Shown here: positions 17,817 to 26,422 of the stretch, one piece after another | How positions within the stretch are numbered: position 1 is the stretch's first letter | How the letters are laid out: each line of letters starts with the position of its first letter | Assembly: GCA_037442565.1 (NCBI GenBank) | Contig: JBBIQA010000004.1 | Span: 1 to 64,000, forward strand | DNA: 64,000 bases | Source of the DNA: PALSA-911 sp037442565 | Lineage (GTDB): Bacteria; Pseudomonadota; Alphaproteobacteria; Acetobacterales; Acetobacteraceae | Reading direction: 5' to 3' | The notes under the pieces: model-generated | Seen by the model: only the letters and a program-made list of their open reading frames with translations | Database searches by the model: none | What the model was told of the DNA's origin: nothing | Program-made: the position numbers and the translations under genes

Positions 17817-18950
17817 TCAGGCGGGCGGCGCGGCCTCGATGAAGATGTCCATCTGCTGGCCCGGAAAGATCTCGCCGGCGCCCTTGGGCAGGTTCTTGGG
17901 GTTGAAGCTGTAGATCACCGTCAGCACGCGGGTGTCCACGCGTTCCGTGCCCGCGCCGGTCAGCGATTTCTTCGGCGTCACCAGCGGCTCGATCCGCACG
18001 AAGTGCAGCGGGATCGTCACCTTGCCGCTGCCGCGCGGCGAGGCCCAGGCGCGCGCGCCCGGCCGTAGCCGCGGGATGTCGGCCTCGTCGATGTCGATGC
18101 GCACGTTCAGCGGCGACAGCGCGCCCATCACCACCAGCGGCGTGGTCATCATGCCGGCCTGGGCGAACTCGCCAGGGCGGATGTTCACCTGCAGCACCGT
18201 GCCGTCGATCGGCGCCTCGGCGGTGAGCAGCAGCCTGTCCGTCTCGGCCCGCTCCAGCGCGGCGCGCGCCTGTTCCACGGTGCTGCGGGCGGTCAGGATC
18301 GCCGGGCCTTCCTGCCCGCCATTGGCGCCGTTCGTCCGGTAGCGGGCCAGTTCGGCCACGCTCTGCGTCAGCTTGGCCTGCGCCTCCGCCAGCCGCGAGG
18401 CGGCCATCTGCGCGGCGAACCGCCGATGGATAAGCTCGCGCTCGGCGATCGCCGGCGTGCCGGCCAGGCGGTTGCCCATGCGCTCCAGGTCCTGCGCGTC
18501 GGCGAGATCGGCCTCCGCCCCCTTCACCGCGGCCAGCGCCGCATCCTTTTGCGCGGCGATGCCGGGGATGGAGGCTTGCAGATCCGCCAGCCTGGCTTCG
18601 GCCTGCGCCAGGTCCTGGCGCCGCGCCTCGATCTCCGCGGCGTTGGCGCGGCCGTCGAGCACGAACAGCTTATCGCCCTTGCGCACGACCGATCCGGGTT
18701 TCACCGGCACGTCCGCGACCACGCCGGAGACATGGCTGCCGACGGCCACCTGCTGGCCCGGAGTTTCCACCAGCCCAACGGCGCCGATGATCTCGCCCTT
18801 GGCCGCGGCCGGCCGGGTGGCCGGTGTTTCGCGTGGTTCCACGCGGTCGGTCCTCGGTATCTTCTGGCTGATCGAGACAAAGGCGGCTCCGAGCACCAGC
18901 ACGGCCAGCACCGGCAGGCCGATGCTCAGGAACCTGGATCTTGCGCTCAT
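17817..18950 (-). CDS. HlyD/DevB-family membrane fusion protein
   Basis: 377 residues. One N-terminal membrane helix (FLSIGLPVLAVLVLGAAFVSI), a biotinyl-lipoyl-like half (GSHVSGVVADVPVKPGSVVRKGDKLFVLDG), a long coiled-coil hairpin about 110-230 rich in Ala/Glu/Arg, the second lipoyl half (APIDGTVLQVNIRPGEFAQAG) and a beta-barrel. This is a periplasmic adaptor for an ABC exporter. Its ATG overlaps the stop of the ATPase gene by four bases. It is the last gene of the three-gene operon transcribed leftwards. An outer-membrane TolC partner is not in the window. Confidence 0.88.
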   Translation of the reverse strand: MSARSRFLSIGLPVLAVLVLGAAFVSISQKIPRTDRVEPRETPATRPAAAKGEIIGAVGLVETPGQQVAVGSHVSGVVADVPVKPGSVVRKGDKLFVLDGRANAAEIEARRQDLAQAEARLADLQASIPGIAAQKDAALAAVKGAEADLADAQDLERMGNRLAGTPAIAERELIHRRFAAQMAASRLAEAQAKLTQSVAELARYRTNGANGGQEGPAILTARSTVEQARAALERAETDRLLLTAEAPIDGTVLQVNIRPGEFAQAGMMTTPLVVMGALSPLNVRIDIDEADIPRLRPGARAWASPRGSGKVTIPLHFVRIEPLVTPKKSLTGAGTERVDTRVLTVIYSFNPKNLPKGAGEIFPGQQMDIFIEAAPPA

Positions 18951-19663
18951 GAAACTTCTTTCGCGATATTGGCGTCCACGCCCAGGATCCGTCCGTCCGC
19001 CATGTGGGCGATGCGGTCGGCGTAGGGGAAAATCCGGTCGTCATGGGTCACCACGATCACCGCCCGGTCCGCCGCCAGCGCCACTTCCCGCAGCAGCCGG
19101 ATCACGCCCAGCCCGGCCTCGGCGTCCAGCGATGCAGTGGGCTCGTCACACAGCACCAGCCGCGGCCGGTGCACCAGTGCACGGGCGATCGCCACCCGTT
19201 GCTGCTGCCCGCCGGATAGTTGCGATGGCAATTTGTTGATGTGCGGGCCGAGATCCAGATGCTCCAGCAGCGTCGCGGCCGCGCGGGTGGCTTCGCCGGC
19301 AGGCCGGCCGGCGATCAGCAGCGGCACGGAGGCGTTCTCCGCCGCGGTCAGCGCCGGCAGCAGGTTGAACTGCTGAAAGATGAAACCGGTCGTCTGGCCG
19401 CGAAACCGGGTGAGATCGTGCTGTGACATGGCCCGAATGTCGTGGCCGAATACCGTGATCTGGCCGTCGTCCGGGGTGAGCATGCCGGCGATCGCGGTGA
19501 TCACGGTGGTCTTGCCGCAGCCGGACGGGCCGACCAGGAAGGTGATCTCGCCGGAATGCACGTCGAGGTCCACGCCGCGCAGCGCCAGTGTCAGCGTCTC
19601 GCCCTCGCCGTAGGTCTTGGTCACGCCCCGCAGCGTCACGGCGGCCGGTTCGCTTCCCGCCAT
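18947..19663 (-). CDS. DevA/MacB-type ABC transporter ATP-binding protein
   Basis: 238 residues from ATG 19663, two bases after the permease stop. Walker A is VGPSGCGKTT, Q-loop in FIFQQFNLLPALTAAEN, signature LSGGQQQRVAIARALVH, Walker B LVLCDEPTASLDAEAG and H-loop VIVVTHDDRIF. It powers the adjacent FtsX-like permease. The set resembles the heterocyst glycolipid exporter DevBCA and MacAB-type exporters; the substrate is unknown. An upstream in-frame start giving 276 residues would overlap the permease and is rejected. Confidence 0.92.
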   Translation of the reverse strand: MAGSEPAAVTLRGVTKTYGEGETLTLALRGVDLDVHSGEITFLVGPSGCGKTTVITAIAGMLTPDDGQITVFGHDIRAMSQHDLTRFRGQTTGFIFQQFNLLPALTAAENASVPLLIAGRPAGEATRAAATLLEHLDLGPHINKLPSQLSGGQQQRVAIARALVHRPRLVLCDEPTASLDAEAGLGVIRLLREVALAADRAVIVVTHDDRIFPYADRIAHMADGRILGVDANIAKEVS

Positions 19664-19665
19664 GC

Positions 19666-20808
19666 TCAGCCCCGGAACACGATCGCGGGATCGATCACCA
19701 TCACCCGGCGCAGGCTCGCGAAAGTGGCGCCGAGCAATACCAGCACCATCAGCACCGCCACGACGCCGACGATCCACCAGGGCAGGTTCATGCCACGCAA
19801 CTCGCTGTCCGGGCGCGTGGCGAACTGGAAGAACGATGCGGCGAAGGCGGTGCCGAAGGCAAAGCCGATCCCGCCCACCACCGCCGCCTGCAGCAGTACC
19901 ATCCGCGCCAGCGTGGCGCCGGTGGCGCCCATGGCCTTCAGCGCCGCGTATTGGCGGATGTTGTCGGAGACGAACATGAAGAAGGTCAGCCCGACGATCG
20001 CCACCCCGACGATCACGCCGAGCAGGATTACGATGCCGAAATTGATCGGTATGCCGGTATTGGCGAGGTAGTAGCGGATCGTCTTCCAGGCGAAGGCGTT
20101 GGACGACAGCGCGCCAAGGCCGGTGCGGTCGGCGATCTCCCGCGCCACCGCGTCCGGGTTCTCGCCCGGCAGGCTGCGGGCCAGCACGAAGGACAGCCGG
20201 TCGCGTCCCTGCGGCACGAAGTTGGTGGCCAGGCTGTAGCGGGCGTAGATCACGATCGGCGCGGTGAAGGCGGGCGATGCTTCCACTATGGCGCGCACCA
20301 CGGCGCGGTGGTCGTTCAGTTCCAACTCCTTGCCCGGCCGGATCGGCTCACCCGGCCACAGGCGCTTGAACCCCGCCGGGTCGATGGCGATCGCGTCCGG
20401 GCCGCGCAGGTCCTCGACCGAGCCGACCCGGAAGCGGTGCGGCGCGCCGATCAGGGTCGCGTCATCGATGCCGATCACTGCGGCGTTGTCGATCCGCCCG
20501 TCCAGCGTCTTGATCGCGGCGGTGGCCTTGGACAGCGGCACCGCCCAGGCTACGCCGGGTATGCCGCGCACGCGGGCCAGCTCTGTGTCGCGCATGGCGC
20601 GGACCGTGTCGATGTATTTGGCCTGGGGGTCCATCACCCAGATATTCGCTTCCTGGGCGTCGTTGATCACGCTGGCGGTGCGTTCCAGCAGGCCGACGAA
20701 CAGCCCGCCCTGCTGCATGATCAGCAGCGTGGCGAAGGCGACGCCAAAGACCAGGCCAAGATATTTGACCCGGTCCCCGAACAGCATCTTCAGCGCCACG
20801 CCATACAC
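19666..20808 (-). CDS. DevC-type ABC transporter permease (FtsX family)
   Basis: 380 residues. N-terminal membrane helix (YLGLVFGVAFATLLIMQQGGL), a large extracytoplasmic domain of about 220 residues, then three C-terminal helices (FGIVILLGVIVGVAIVGLTF; AVVGGIGFAFGTAFAASFF; WWIVGVVAVLMVLVLLGATF), the standard four-helix FtsX/MacB layout. KAMGAT before the third helix is the usual coupling region. The only in-frame start downstream of a stop is GTG 20808, without a visible ribosome-binding site and directly after a repetitive leader. First gene of the exporter operon. Confidence 0.87.
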   Translation of the reverse strand: MYGVALKMLFGDRVKYLGLVFGVAFATLLIMQQGGLFVGLLERTASVINDAQEANIWVMDPQAKYIDTVRAMRDTELARVRGIPGVAWAVPLSKATAAIKTLDGRIDNAAVIGIDDATLIGAPHRFRVGSVEDLRGPDAIAIDPAGFKRLWPGEPIRPGKELELNDHRAVVRAIVEASPAFTAPIVIYARYSLATNFVPQGRDRLSFVLARSLPGENPDAVAREIADRTGLGALSSNAFAWKTIRYYLANTGIPINFGIVILLGVIVGVAIVGLTFFMFVSDNIRQYAALKAMGATGATLARMVLLQAAVVGGIGFAFGTAFAASFFQFATRPDSELRGMNLPWWIVGVVAVLMVLVLLGATFASLRRVMVIDPAIVFRG

Positions 20809-21317
20809 GATCAGCCGCTCCGGTTTAGACGCCCAGGGTTTTCAGGGTTTGCGGGGTTTTCAAGGGTTCGGCCGGATAGGACTTGGCGGCCGATCCGTGC
20901 GGTATACGTAGTGATCCTGCCGCCACAGGGAAAGTACATCCCGCTCCGGCGTGGCGTGGCTGCGGCGCTGATTGGAAAATTTTGTTTGGCAGTCCGTCAA
21001 AGCGAGGGTAACGTGGTTCTATGGCAGGAACCGCCGCAGGACGGCGGTTTCCAGATCGCTTGGCCGAATCGGCACTTGCTCTATGCGAGGGACAGCCGGC
21101 AGGTTAGGCTTTCGCCGGTAACAGCGACGATGGATTGAAATCTGGCCAAGGAACTCTTCTCGGGGTGACATCCCCGGGAGAATCGCCCAGGGCAGAAGTA
21201 CCCAGGGGAGAAGCACCCTGGAGAGACGCCTGGTAAATGTGCGGCGGGGTATAAACGCCGCGTTCCAGGCCCGGATTATCCATCGGTCCGTCAACAGGAA
21301 AGCGCGACGGGACTAGA
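20809..21317. other. Intergenic stretch between the exporter operon and DUF4167
   Basis: About 509 bases with no convincing gene; reading frames here are short and lack family resemblance. It must hold the divergent promoters of the exporter (left) and DUF4167 (right); AATTTTGTTTGG near 20980 is the most AT-rich point. The left end has a near-duplicated GGGTTTTCAGGG/GGGGTTTTCAAGGG pair just upstream of the permease start, and the right end carries the 15-bp repeat array at 21171-21230. Confidence 0.6.
21171..21230. repeat. 15-bp imperfect tandem repeat, four units
   Basis: Four consecutive 15-base units starting at 21171, 21186, 21201 and 21216 share a CCC(A/G)GGG(G/C)AGAA core. The array lies about 90 bp before the DUF4167 start, in its presumed leader. 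Confidence 0.75.
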
Positions 21318-21974
21318 ATGAACAATATGAAACGCATGCGCGGACGCCAGCATCGGGGCGGTCCGGGCGGTAGTGGCGGTAGTGGTGGCGGCGGTCCGGT
21401 TCGCCAACAGGGCGGCAATATCCCGCTGAACCGGAACCACGTGTTCGACAGCAGCGGCCCCGATGTCCGCGTGCGCGGCACCGCGCAGCAGCTGTTCGAG
21501 AAATACCTGCAGCTCGGCCGTGACGCGACCAGCGGCGGGGACCGGGTGATGGCGGAGAGCTATTTCCAGCATGCGGAGCATTATTTCCGCATTATCAACG
21601 CCATGAACCAGGCGGTTCAGCAAACCCAGCAGGGCGGCCAGCAACAGGGCAACCCACAGCATGGCGGCCAGCGCCGCTATGGCGACGCCGACTCCTCCGG
21701 CGCCGAGCCGGGTGAGGAGCCGGGTTCCGAGGAACGCGCCGAAACCCGCCAGGAAGGCCGCCAACGCGGCCAGGACGGCGAGGAGGTCCCGCATCGCGGC
21801 CAGCATCGCCCGGATCAGCGTAATGAGCAGCGCCCCGAACAACGCAATGAACAGCGCGGCGAGCATCGCGGCGAAGCCAGGGTCGAGCCGCGTCCCGAGC
21901 ATCGGCCTCCCGGCACCGGCGACCAGCCGGAAGCCCGGGAAATCCCGATCGCCGCGGCCCCGCCCGAGGGCTGA
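21318..21974 (+). CDS. DUF4167 domain protein
   Basis: 218 residues. Basic Gly-rich start (MKRMRGRQHRGGPGG), then the conserved DUF4167 core NHVFDSSGPDVRVRGTAQQL and YLQLGRDATSGGDRVMAESY with EHYFRIINAMNQ (about 35-100). The rest is a low-complexity tail rich in Gln, Arg, Glu and Pro with repeated NEQR/EQR and EHR/PEHR units. Basic, disordered composition suggests nucleic-acid or ribosome association, but no function is established. In many alphaproteobacteria it follows prmC directly; here it is 3.5 kb away. Confidence 0.88.
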   Translation: MNNMKRMRGRQHRGGPGGSGGSGGGGPVRQQGGNIPLNRNHVFDSSGPDVRVRGTAQQLFEKYLQLGRDATSGGDRVMAESYFQHAEHYFRIINAMNQAVQQTQQGGQQQGNPQHGGQRRYGDADSSGAEPGEEPGSEERAETRQEGRQRGQDGEEVPHRGQHRPDQRNEQRPEQRNEQRGEHRGEARVEPRPEHRPPGTGDQPEAREIPIAAAPPEG

Positions 21975-21986
21975 CCCCGGGCCCGG

Positions 21987-22868
21987 TCAGGTGCGTCCGG
22001 ACTGCAGGGCTGCCCGCAGTTCGGCGCCTGATGGGCCGGAGATCAGTCCCAGGCGCAGGAACAGGTCGATCAGCACCAGATTGACGTTGAACTTCAACGT
22101 ATCGGTGTCGCGCACCGCCTCCAGAACCTGCCCGATCGGCCATAATTCGAAGCCGGCCACCTCGCCGTCCGTCGGATGCGGCGTAAAATCCTCGGGCAGG
22201 AACAGGTCGAAGCAGTGCAGCCGGTCGCGCCGCAGGCCTTCCGGCCGTTCCATCGCGTAGGACAGCACCGCCACCCGGCGGGCCTGCGCCGCCAGGTCGG
22301 CCGGGATTGCCGCTTCCTCCATCGCTTCCTTGAGCAGCGTTTCCTCCGGCCCCAGGCCCGCGGGAATGCCGCCGGCGACGATGTGGTCGAGCTTGCCGGG
22401 ATCGAGCGCCTTGTCGGCCGCCCGCCGGGCAACCCATAGCCGCAACCTGTCCGGCGTTCGCGGATCGCCGACCAGCCCATTCACATGAACGCCCTCGGCG
22501 GCGATGCCGAACACCGGCAGGGCGCCGCGGTCGATCCGCGCCAGGACTTTCCCGGCCGGCATGGCCCGTACGTCGAACGCCTCGCCACGCCAGCGCAGCA
22601 GGCCACGTTCCGACAAGCTCCGCGCGATCGCCGGCAGGGCAGGGGGGATGGTCAGCGTCACGCCGTCCGGCCCGGCCTCGATCTCGGGAAATTCCGCCAG
22701 CGCGGCGGCGATGGGCGGTTGAATCCAGCCCGCCGGCGGCACGTCGCGGGCATCCTGCACGGCCGCGTCCTCCACGATGCGGAACGCCACCCGCTCGCCC
22801 GGCAGCGAAGCGGTGTGGCAGGCGGCGATATGGCGCAGGAATCCTGGCTCTGATTGACTGCCTTGCAT
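21987..22868 (-). CDS. Nudix hydrolase with DUF4743 N-terminal domain
   Basis: 293 residues. The Nudix box is GGIPAGLGPEETLLKEAMEE, with Lys in place of the usual Arg of REUxEE. The N-terminal DUF4743 part (about 1-120) and the C-terminal FLPEDFTPHPTDGEVAGFELW fit the thiamine-pyrophosphatase-like subfamily related to yeast Tnr3. Probably hydrolyses thiamine diphosphate analogues or another nucleoside-diphosphate-linked compound. It converges with DUF4167 (12 bp between stops) and is divergent from the Atm1 exporter. Confidence 0.88.
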   Translation of the reverse strand: MQGSQSEPGFLRHIAACHTASLPGERVAFRIVEDAAVQDARDVPPAGWIQPPIAAALAEFPEIEAGPDGVTLTIPPALPAIARSLSERGLLRWRGEAFDVRAMPAGKVLARIDRGALPVFGIAAEGVHVNGLVGDPRTPDRLRLWVARRAADKALDPGKLDHIVAGGIPAGLGPEETLLKEAMEEAAIPADLAAQARRVAVLSYAMERPEGLRRDRLHCFDLFLPEDFTPHPTDGEVAGFELWPIGQVLEAVRDTDTLKFNVNLVLIDLFLRLGLISGPSGAELRAALQSGRT

Positions 22869-22940
22869 TCACGTTACCTTTCCATGGGCCCCATGACATG
22901 CCAAATGCGTTGCATGCGCTCGCTCGGGACCCCTCATACC

Positions 22941-24704
22941 ATGCCTGCCGTGCCGCCCAACGCTGGTAAAGGCACCGGCAAGCCAGCGGGCGTGCAGGCA
23001 CCGGAACGCTCCACGCTCGCGACGATCGGCTCGCTGCTGCCTTATCTCTGGCCGCGCGGCGATCTGCGCGCCCGCAGCCGTGTGGTCGTGGCGATGAGCT
23101 TCCTGGTGCTCAGCAAGGTCGCCACCGTTTATGTGCCGATCGTCTACAGCCGCGCGGTCGATGCGCTGGCGCCGAAGATGGGCGCCACCGCCGGTGCCGC
23201 CGGCAGCCTTCTGCTGATCCCCTCCGCGCTGATCCTGGCCTACGGCCTGCTGCGCGTCGCTGCCTCCGGCTTCGGGGAAATGCGCGACGCGGTGTTCGCC
23301 TCCGTGCAGATGCAGGCGGCGCGCCGGGTGGCGCTGGAAACCTTCCAGCACATGCACCGCCTGTCGCTGCGCTTCCACATGGACCGCCAGACCGGCGGGC
23401 TGTCGCGCGCGATCGAGCGNNNNNNNNNNNNNNNNNNNNNNNNNNNNNNNNNNNNNNNNNNNNNNNNNNNNNNNNNNNNNNNNNNNNNNNNNNNNNNNNN
23501 NNNNNNNNNNNNNNNNNNNCTGAACTACGAGACGGTGAAGTATTTCGGCAACGAGGTGCACGAGGCTGCCCGCTACGACGAGTCGCTCGCCCGCTATGAG
23601 CGCGCGGCGGTGCGCAACCAGGTCACGCTGAACATGCTCAACCTCGGCCAGGCGGCGATCATCGCCCTCGGCCTGGCGGTGGTGATGCTGATGGCCGCCG
23701 ACGGCGTGCGCGACGGGTCCATGACCGTCGGGCGCTTCGTGCTGGTGAACACCTATCTGATGCAGCTCTACCAGCCGCTGAACATGCTCGGGTTCGTGTA
23801 TCGTGAGATCAAGCAGGGTCTGGTGGACATGGAGCAGATGTTCCGCCTGATGCGGGTGGACCCGGAAATCGCCGATCGCCCGGGCGCCGCCGCGCTGGCG
23901 GCGCATCTGGCCGACGGGCCGGCCGGCGAGGTGCGGTTCGAGGGCGTGCATTTCGGCTACAATCCGGACCGGGAGATCCTGAAAGGCGTCGATTTCACCG
24001 TTCCCGCCGGCGGCAAGCTGGCCATTGTCGGGCCCACCGGCGCCGGCAAATCCACCATCAGCCGGCTGCTGTTCCGCTTCTACGACACGACCGCCGGCCG
24101 GGTGGTGATCGATGGCCAGGACATCCGCGACGTGACCCAGGAGAGCCTGCGCGCCGCCATCGGCGTAGTGCCGCAAGACACGGTGCTGTTCAACGACACC
24201 ATCCGCTACAACATCGCCTATGGCCGTCCCGGCGCCACCCAGGCGGAGATCGAGGCCGCCGCGCGGGCCGCGCAGGTGCATGATTTCGTGCTGAAGCTGC
24301 CGGAGGGCTACGATACGCGGGTGGGCGAACGCGGCCTGAAGCTGTCGGGCGGCGAGAAGCAGCGCGTGGCGATCGCCCGCACCATCCTGAAGGATCCACG
24401 TATTCTGCTGCTGGACGAAGCCACCAGCGCGCTGGACAGCCGCACCGAACAGGACATCCAGATCGCGCTCCGCGCCGTTTCGCGCCATCGCACCACGCTG
24501 GTGATCGCGCATCGCCTGTCCACCGTGGTGGACGCGGACGAGATCATTGTGCTGTCCGATGGCCGCGTGGCGGAGCGTGGCAGCCATGCCGAATTGCTGG
24601 CCAAGGGTGGCGTCTTCGCCCGCATGTGGGCGTTGCAGGCCGAGCAGGACGAACTGCCCGGGCAGGAATCGCCGGCGCCGGCCGAGCCCGTAACCGCCGA
24701 ATAA
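22941..24704 (+). CDS. Atm1/HMT-type ABC transporter (fused membrane and ATPase), interrupted by an assembly gap
   Basis: ATG 22941 (MPAVPPNAG) is preferred; the reading frame extends upstream into the Nudix start. Membrane domain before the gap contains YVPIVYSRAVDAL and LSLRFHMDRQTGGLSRAIE. After the gap comes LNYETVKYFGNEVHEAARYD, a signature of mitochondrial Atm1/ABCB7 and bacterial relatives. ATPase motifs are VGPTGAGKSTISRLLFRFYD, LSGGEKQRVAIART and ILLLDEATSALD. Exports glutathione-linked sulfur or metal species in Atm1 relatives. By comparison with ABCB7, about 80 residues should lie between AIER and LNYET, so the 100-N run stands for roughly 250 bases. Confidence 0.92.
   Translation: MPAVPPNAGKGTGKPAGVQAPERSTLATIGSLLPYLWPRGDLRARSRVVVAMSFLVLSKVATVYVPIVYSRAVDALAPKMGATAGAAGSLLLIPSALILAYGLLRVAASGFGEMRDAVFASVQMQAARRVALETFQHMHRLSLRFHMDRQTGGLSRAIEXXXXXXXXXXXXXXXXXXXXXXXXXXXXXXXXXXLNYETVKYFGNEVHEAARYDESLARYERAAVRNQVTLNMLNLGQAAIIALGLAVVMLMAADGVRDGSMTVGRFVLVNTYLMQLYQPLNMLGFVYREIKQGLVDMEQMFRLMRVDPEIADRPGAAALAAHLADGPAGEVRFEGVHFGYNPDREILKGVDFTVPAGGKLAIVGPTGAGKSTISRLLFRFYDTTAGRVVIDGQDIRDVTQESLRAAIGVVPQDTVLFNDTIRYNIAYGRPGATQAEIEAAARAAQVHDFVLKLPEGYDTRVGERGLKLSGGEKQRVAIARTILKDPRILLLDEATSALDSRTEQDIQIALRAVSRHRTTLVIAHRLSTVVDADEIIVLSDGRVAERGSHAELLAKGGVFARMWALQAEQDELPGQESPAPAEPVTAE
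23420..23519. other. Assembly gap (100 N)
   Basis: Exactly 100 N inside the Atm1-type gene. The uniform length of all three gaps in the window indicates a placeholder rather than a measured size. Confidence 0.97.
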
Positions 24705-24740
24705 GCGCGGCCCAAGCCGCAACAACAAGGAACCACACCG

Positions 24741-25004
24741 ATGAGCGACACGAAACCCGATGCCAGCCGCGATCCGCCGGCCGATCTCAGCCATGCCGGC
24801 GCTGTCGTGGACAAGGCGATCGAATACATGGTCGGCCAGAATATCGGCTCCCTGGCCATCGCCTCGGCCCTGCTCGGCGGCGCGCTGGGCCTGCTGTCGC
24901 GCTCGATGACCGACGAGGGCGTGGTGCAGATCCTGAACAATGCCATCGCCTCCGTCCGCGGCGGCGACATGCGGCGCATGGCGGAGCATACCCCGCAAGC
25001 CTGA
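24741..25004 (+). CDS. Small hypothetical protein
   Basis: 87 residues starting 36 bp after the Atm1 gene, with AAGGA before the ATG. A polar N-terminus is followed by a hydrophobic segment NIGSLAIASALLGGALGLLS (about 34-53) that may be a membrane helix or amphipathic hairpin, then a short polar C-terminus. No family was recognised. Probably co-transcribed with the exporter. Confidence 0.6.
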   Translation: MSDTKPDASRDPPADLSHAGAVVDKAIEYMVGQNIGSLAIASALLGGALGLLSRSMTDEGVVQILNNAIASVRGGDMRRMAEHTPQA

Positions 25005-25105
25005 CCGATACTTGACTGGGCGGAGGCCTTTCGCCATAACCCCGGTCTTCCGACCAACCGGCGCGCCCGGCTTTGCGCGCCTTTCGTTTTTTGAGGGTAT
25101 CTGCG

Positions 25106-25408
25106 ATGTCCCGCCGCTGCGAGATCACGGGCAAGGGTGTTCTGTCTGGCAACAATGTCAGCCATGCGAACAACAAGACCCGCCGGCGCTTCCTGCCCAA
25201 CCTGCAGGAAGTGTCCATGCTGTCCGACATCCTGAACGAGCCGATCCGCATGCGCGTTTCCACGCGGGCGATGCGCACGGTGGAGCATAACGGCGGAATC
25301 GACGCGTTTCTGCTATCCACGCCGAACCGCAACCTGCCGGAAGAGGCGCAGACCGTGAAGCGCCGCATCCTGCGTGCGAAGGCGAAGAAGGAAGCCGCCG
25401 CGGCCTGA
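25106..25408 (+). CDS. rpmB: 50S ribosomal protein L28
   Basis: 100 residues, normal for alphaproteobacterial L28. MSRRCEITGKGVLSGNNVSH, then NNKTRRRFLPNLQ and the basic tail KRRILRAKAKKEAAAA are diagnostic. Binds 23S rRNA in the large subunit. Followed by a clear rho-independent terminator, so it forms its own unit. Confidence 0.97.
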   Translation: MSRRCEITGKGVLSGNNVSHANNKTRRRFLPNLQEVSMLSDILNEPIRMRVSTRAMRTVEHNGGIDAFLLSTPNRNLPEEAQTVKRRILRAKAKKEAAAA

Positions 25409-25435
25409 TCGGCGCGACGGTTTATTTTCCGCATC

Positions 25436-25465
25436 AAGGCCCGCTTCGGCGGGCCTTTGTTGTTT
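25436..25465 (+). terminator. Rho-independent terminator of rpmB
   Basis: Perfect 7-bp stem GGCCCGC / GCGGGCC with the stable TTCG loop, followed by TTTGTTGTTT. It begins 30 nt after the rpmB stop codon. Confidence 0.92.
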
Positions 25466-25567
25466 CTGGTCTTGTTTCTGGGCAGGCTCGCGCGTGGGGT
25501 TCTCTGCGGGCTTGAGCCCGCAGTGACACGTTAACCGGTTTTTTTCAAAGCCCTGCTAGATCGGGCC

Positions 25568-26404
25568 ATGAGCTTTCCGGTCCCCGACATTCTGATGCCC
25601 CCGCTGGCCCTGTTGGCGGCCGCCACGATCCTTGCCCTGGCTTGGCGCATACGCGGCCAGGCCAGAGCCCTGCACAACGCGATCCGCTCGCGTGACCGGG
25701 CATTAGCGGCGGAGCAGGCCGCTATCCGCACCCTCCGGCTTACCGCGATCGAGTTGCGTACCCCGGCGATGACCCTACTCGGCTATGCCGATCGCCTCAC
25801 CCAGGTCCATCCCGCCGGCGCGGACGGCGATCTCGCCGTTCACTCGGCCGCCATCGCCGGCGGCGCGATGGCCGTGCTGAACCTCGCCGATGAACTGCAG
25901 GACCACGCCGTCGGATCGCCCGCCGCACGCGTGCTGCGGCCGGAGGCGCTGGCGCTGTTGCCGATGCTGCGCGACTCCATCGTCGCCATCGATGCGACGC
26001 TTGGGCCGAGCCGGCGCCATTGGCGCCTCGCGCCGGACCTGGCGGCGATCCGCCTGCACGTGGATCGGCGGGCGCTGACGCAGATCCTCGCAAGGGCGCT
26101 CGGCAACGCCGCCCGGCTGTCGCGTGACCGGGACTGGATCGATATTCGCGCTGTCCCGAACCAGGATGGCCTGACGGTGGTTATCGAGGATGAAGGCGCG
26201 GGATTGCCGGCCTGCCTGGACATGGCGCCAAGCCCGGCCGCGCACCCGGCCAGCCGCGGATTCGGCCTCGGCCTTGCCCTGGCCCGCACCCTGATGACAG
26301 CCCATGGCGGCGCGCTGACGGTCGAGTCGACCTCCCAGGTCGGCAGCCGGGTGATGCTGAGCTTTCCGCCTGCCAGCGTCGTCGCCGGGCGGGAAGCCGC
26401 CTGA
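25568..26404 (+). CDS. Histidine kinase-like membrane protein lacking the phospho-acceptor histidine
   Basis: 278 residues. One N-terminal membrane helix (about 10-27, PPLALLAAATILALAW), a short coil, then a HisKA-like helix TAIELRTPAMTLLGYADRL. In active kinases this motif is SHELRTP; here the His position is Ile61. The ATPase domain looks intact: N-box ALGNAARLSRD, G1 EDEGAGLP and G2 GFGLGLALARTL with TAHGGALTVES. It may bind ATP without autophosphorylating, act as a pseudokinase partner, or use another residue. No response regulator is adjacent. It follows the rpmB terminator and converges with the MocR gene. Confidence 0.8.
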   Translation: MSFPVPDILMPPLALLAAATILALAWRIRGQARALHNAIRSRDRALAAEQAAIRTLRLTAIELRTPAMTLLGYADRLTQVHPAGADGDLAVHSAAIAGGAMAVLNLADELQDHAVGSPAARVLRPEALALLPMLRDSIVAIDATLGPSRRHWRLAPDLAAIRLHVDRRALTQILARALGNAARLSRDRDWIDIRAVPNQDGLTVVIEDEGAGLPACLDMAPSPAAHPASRGFGLGLALARTLMTAHGGALTVESTSQVGSRVMLSFPPASVVAGREAA

Positions 26405-26422
26405 CCGTTCCGGTTGGCCGGC

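Noticed and set aside
22869..25037. 722-codon minus-strand open frame
   Set aside because: Opposite the Atm1 transporter and spans the N gap; no motif.
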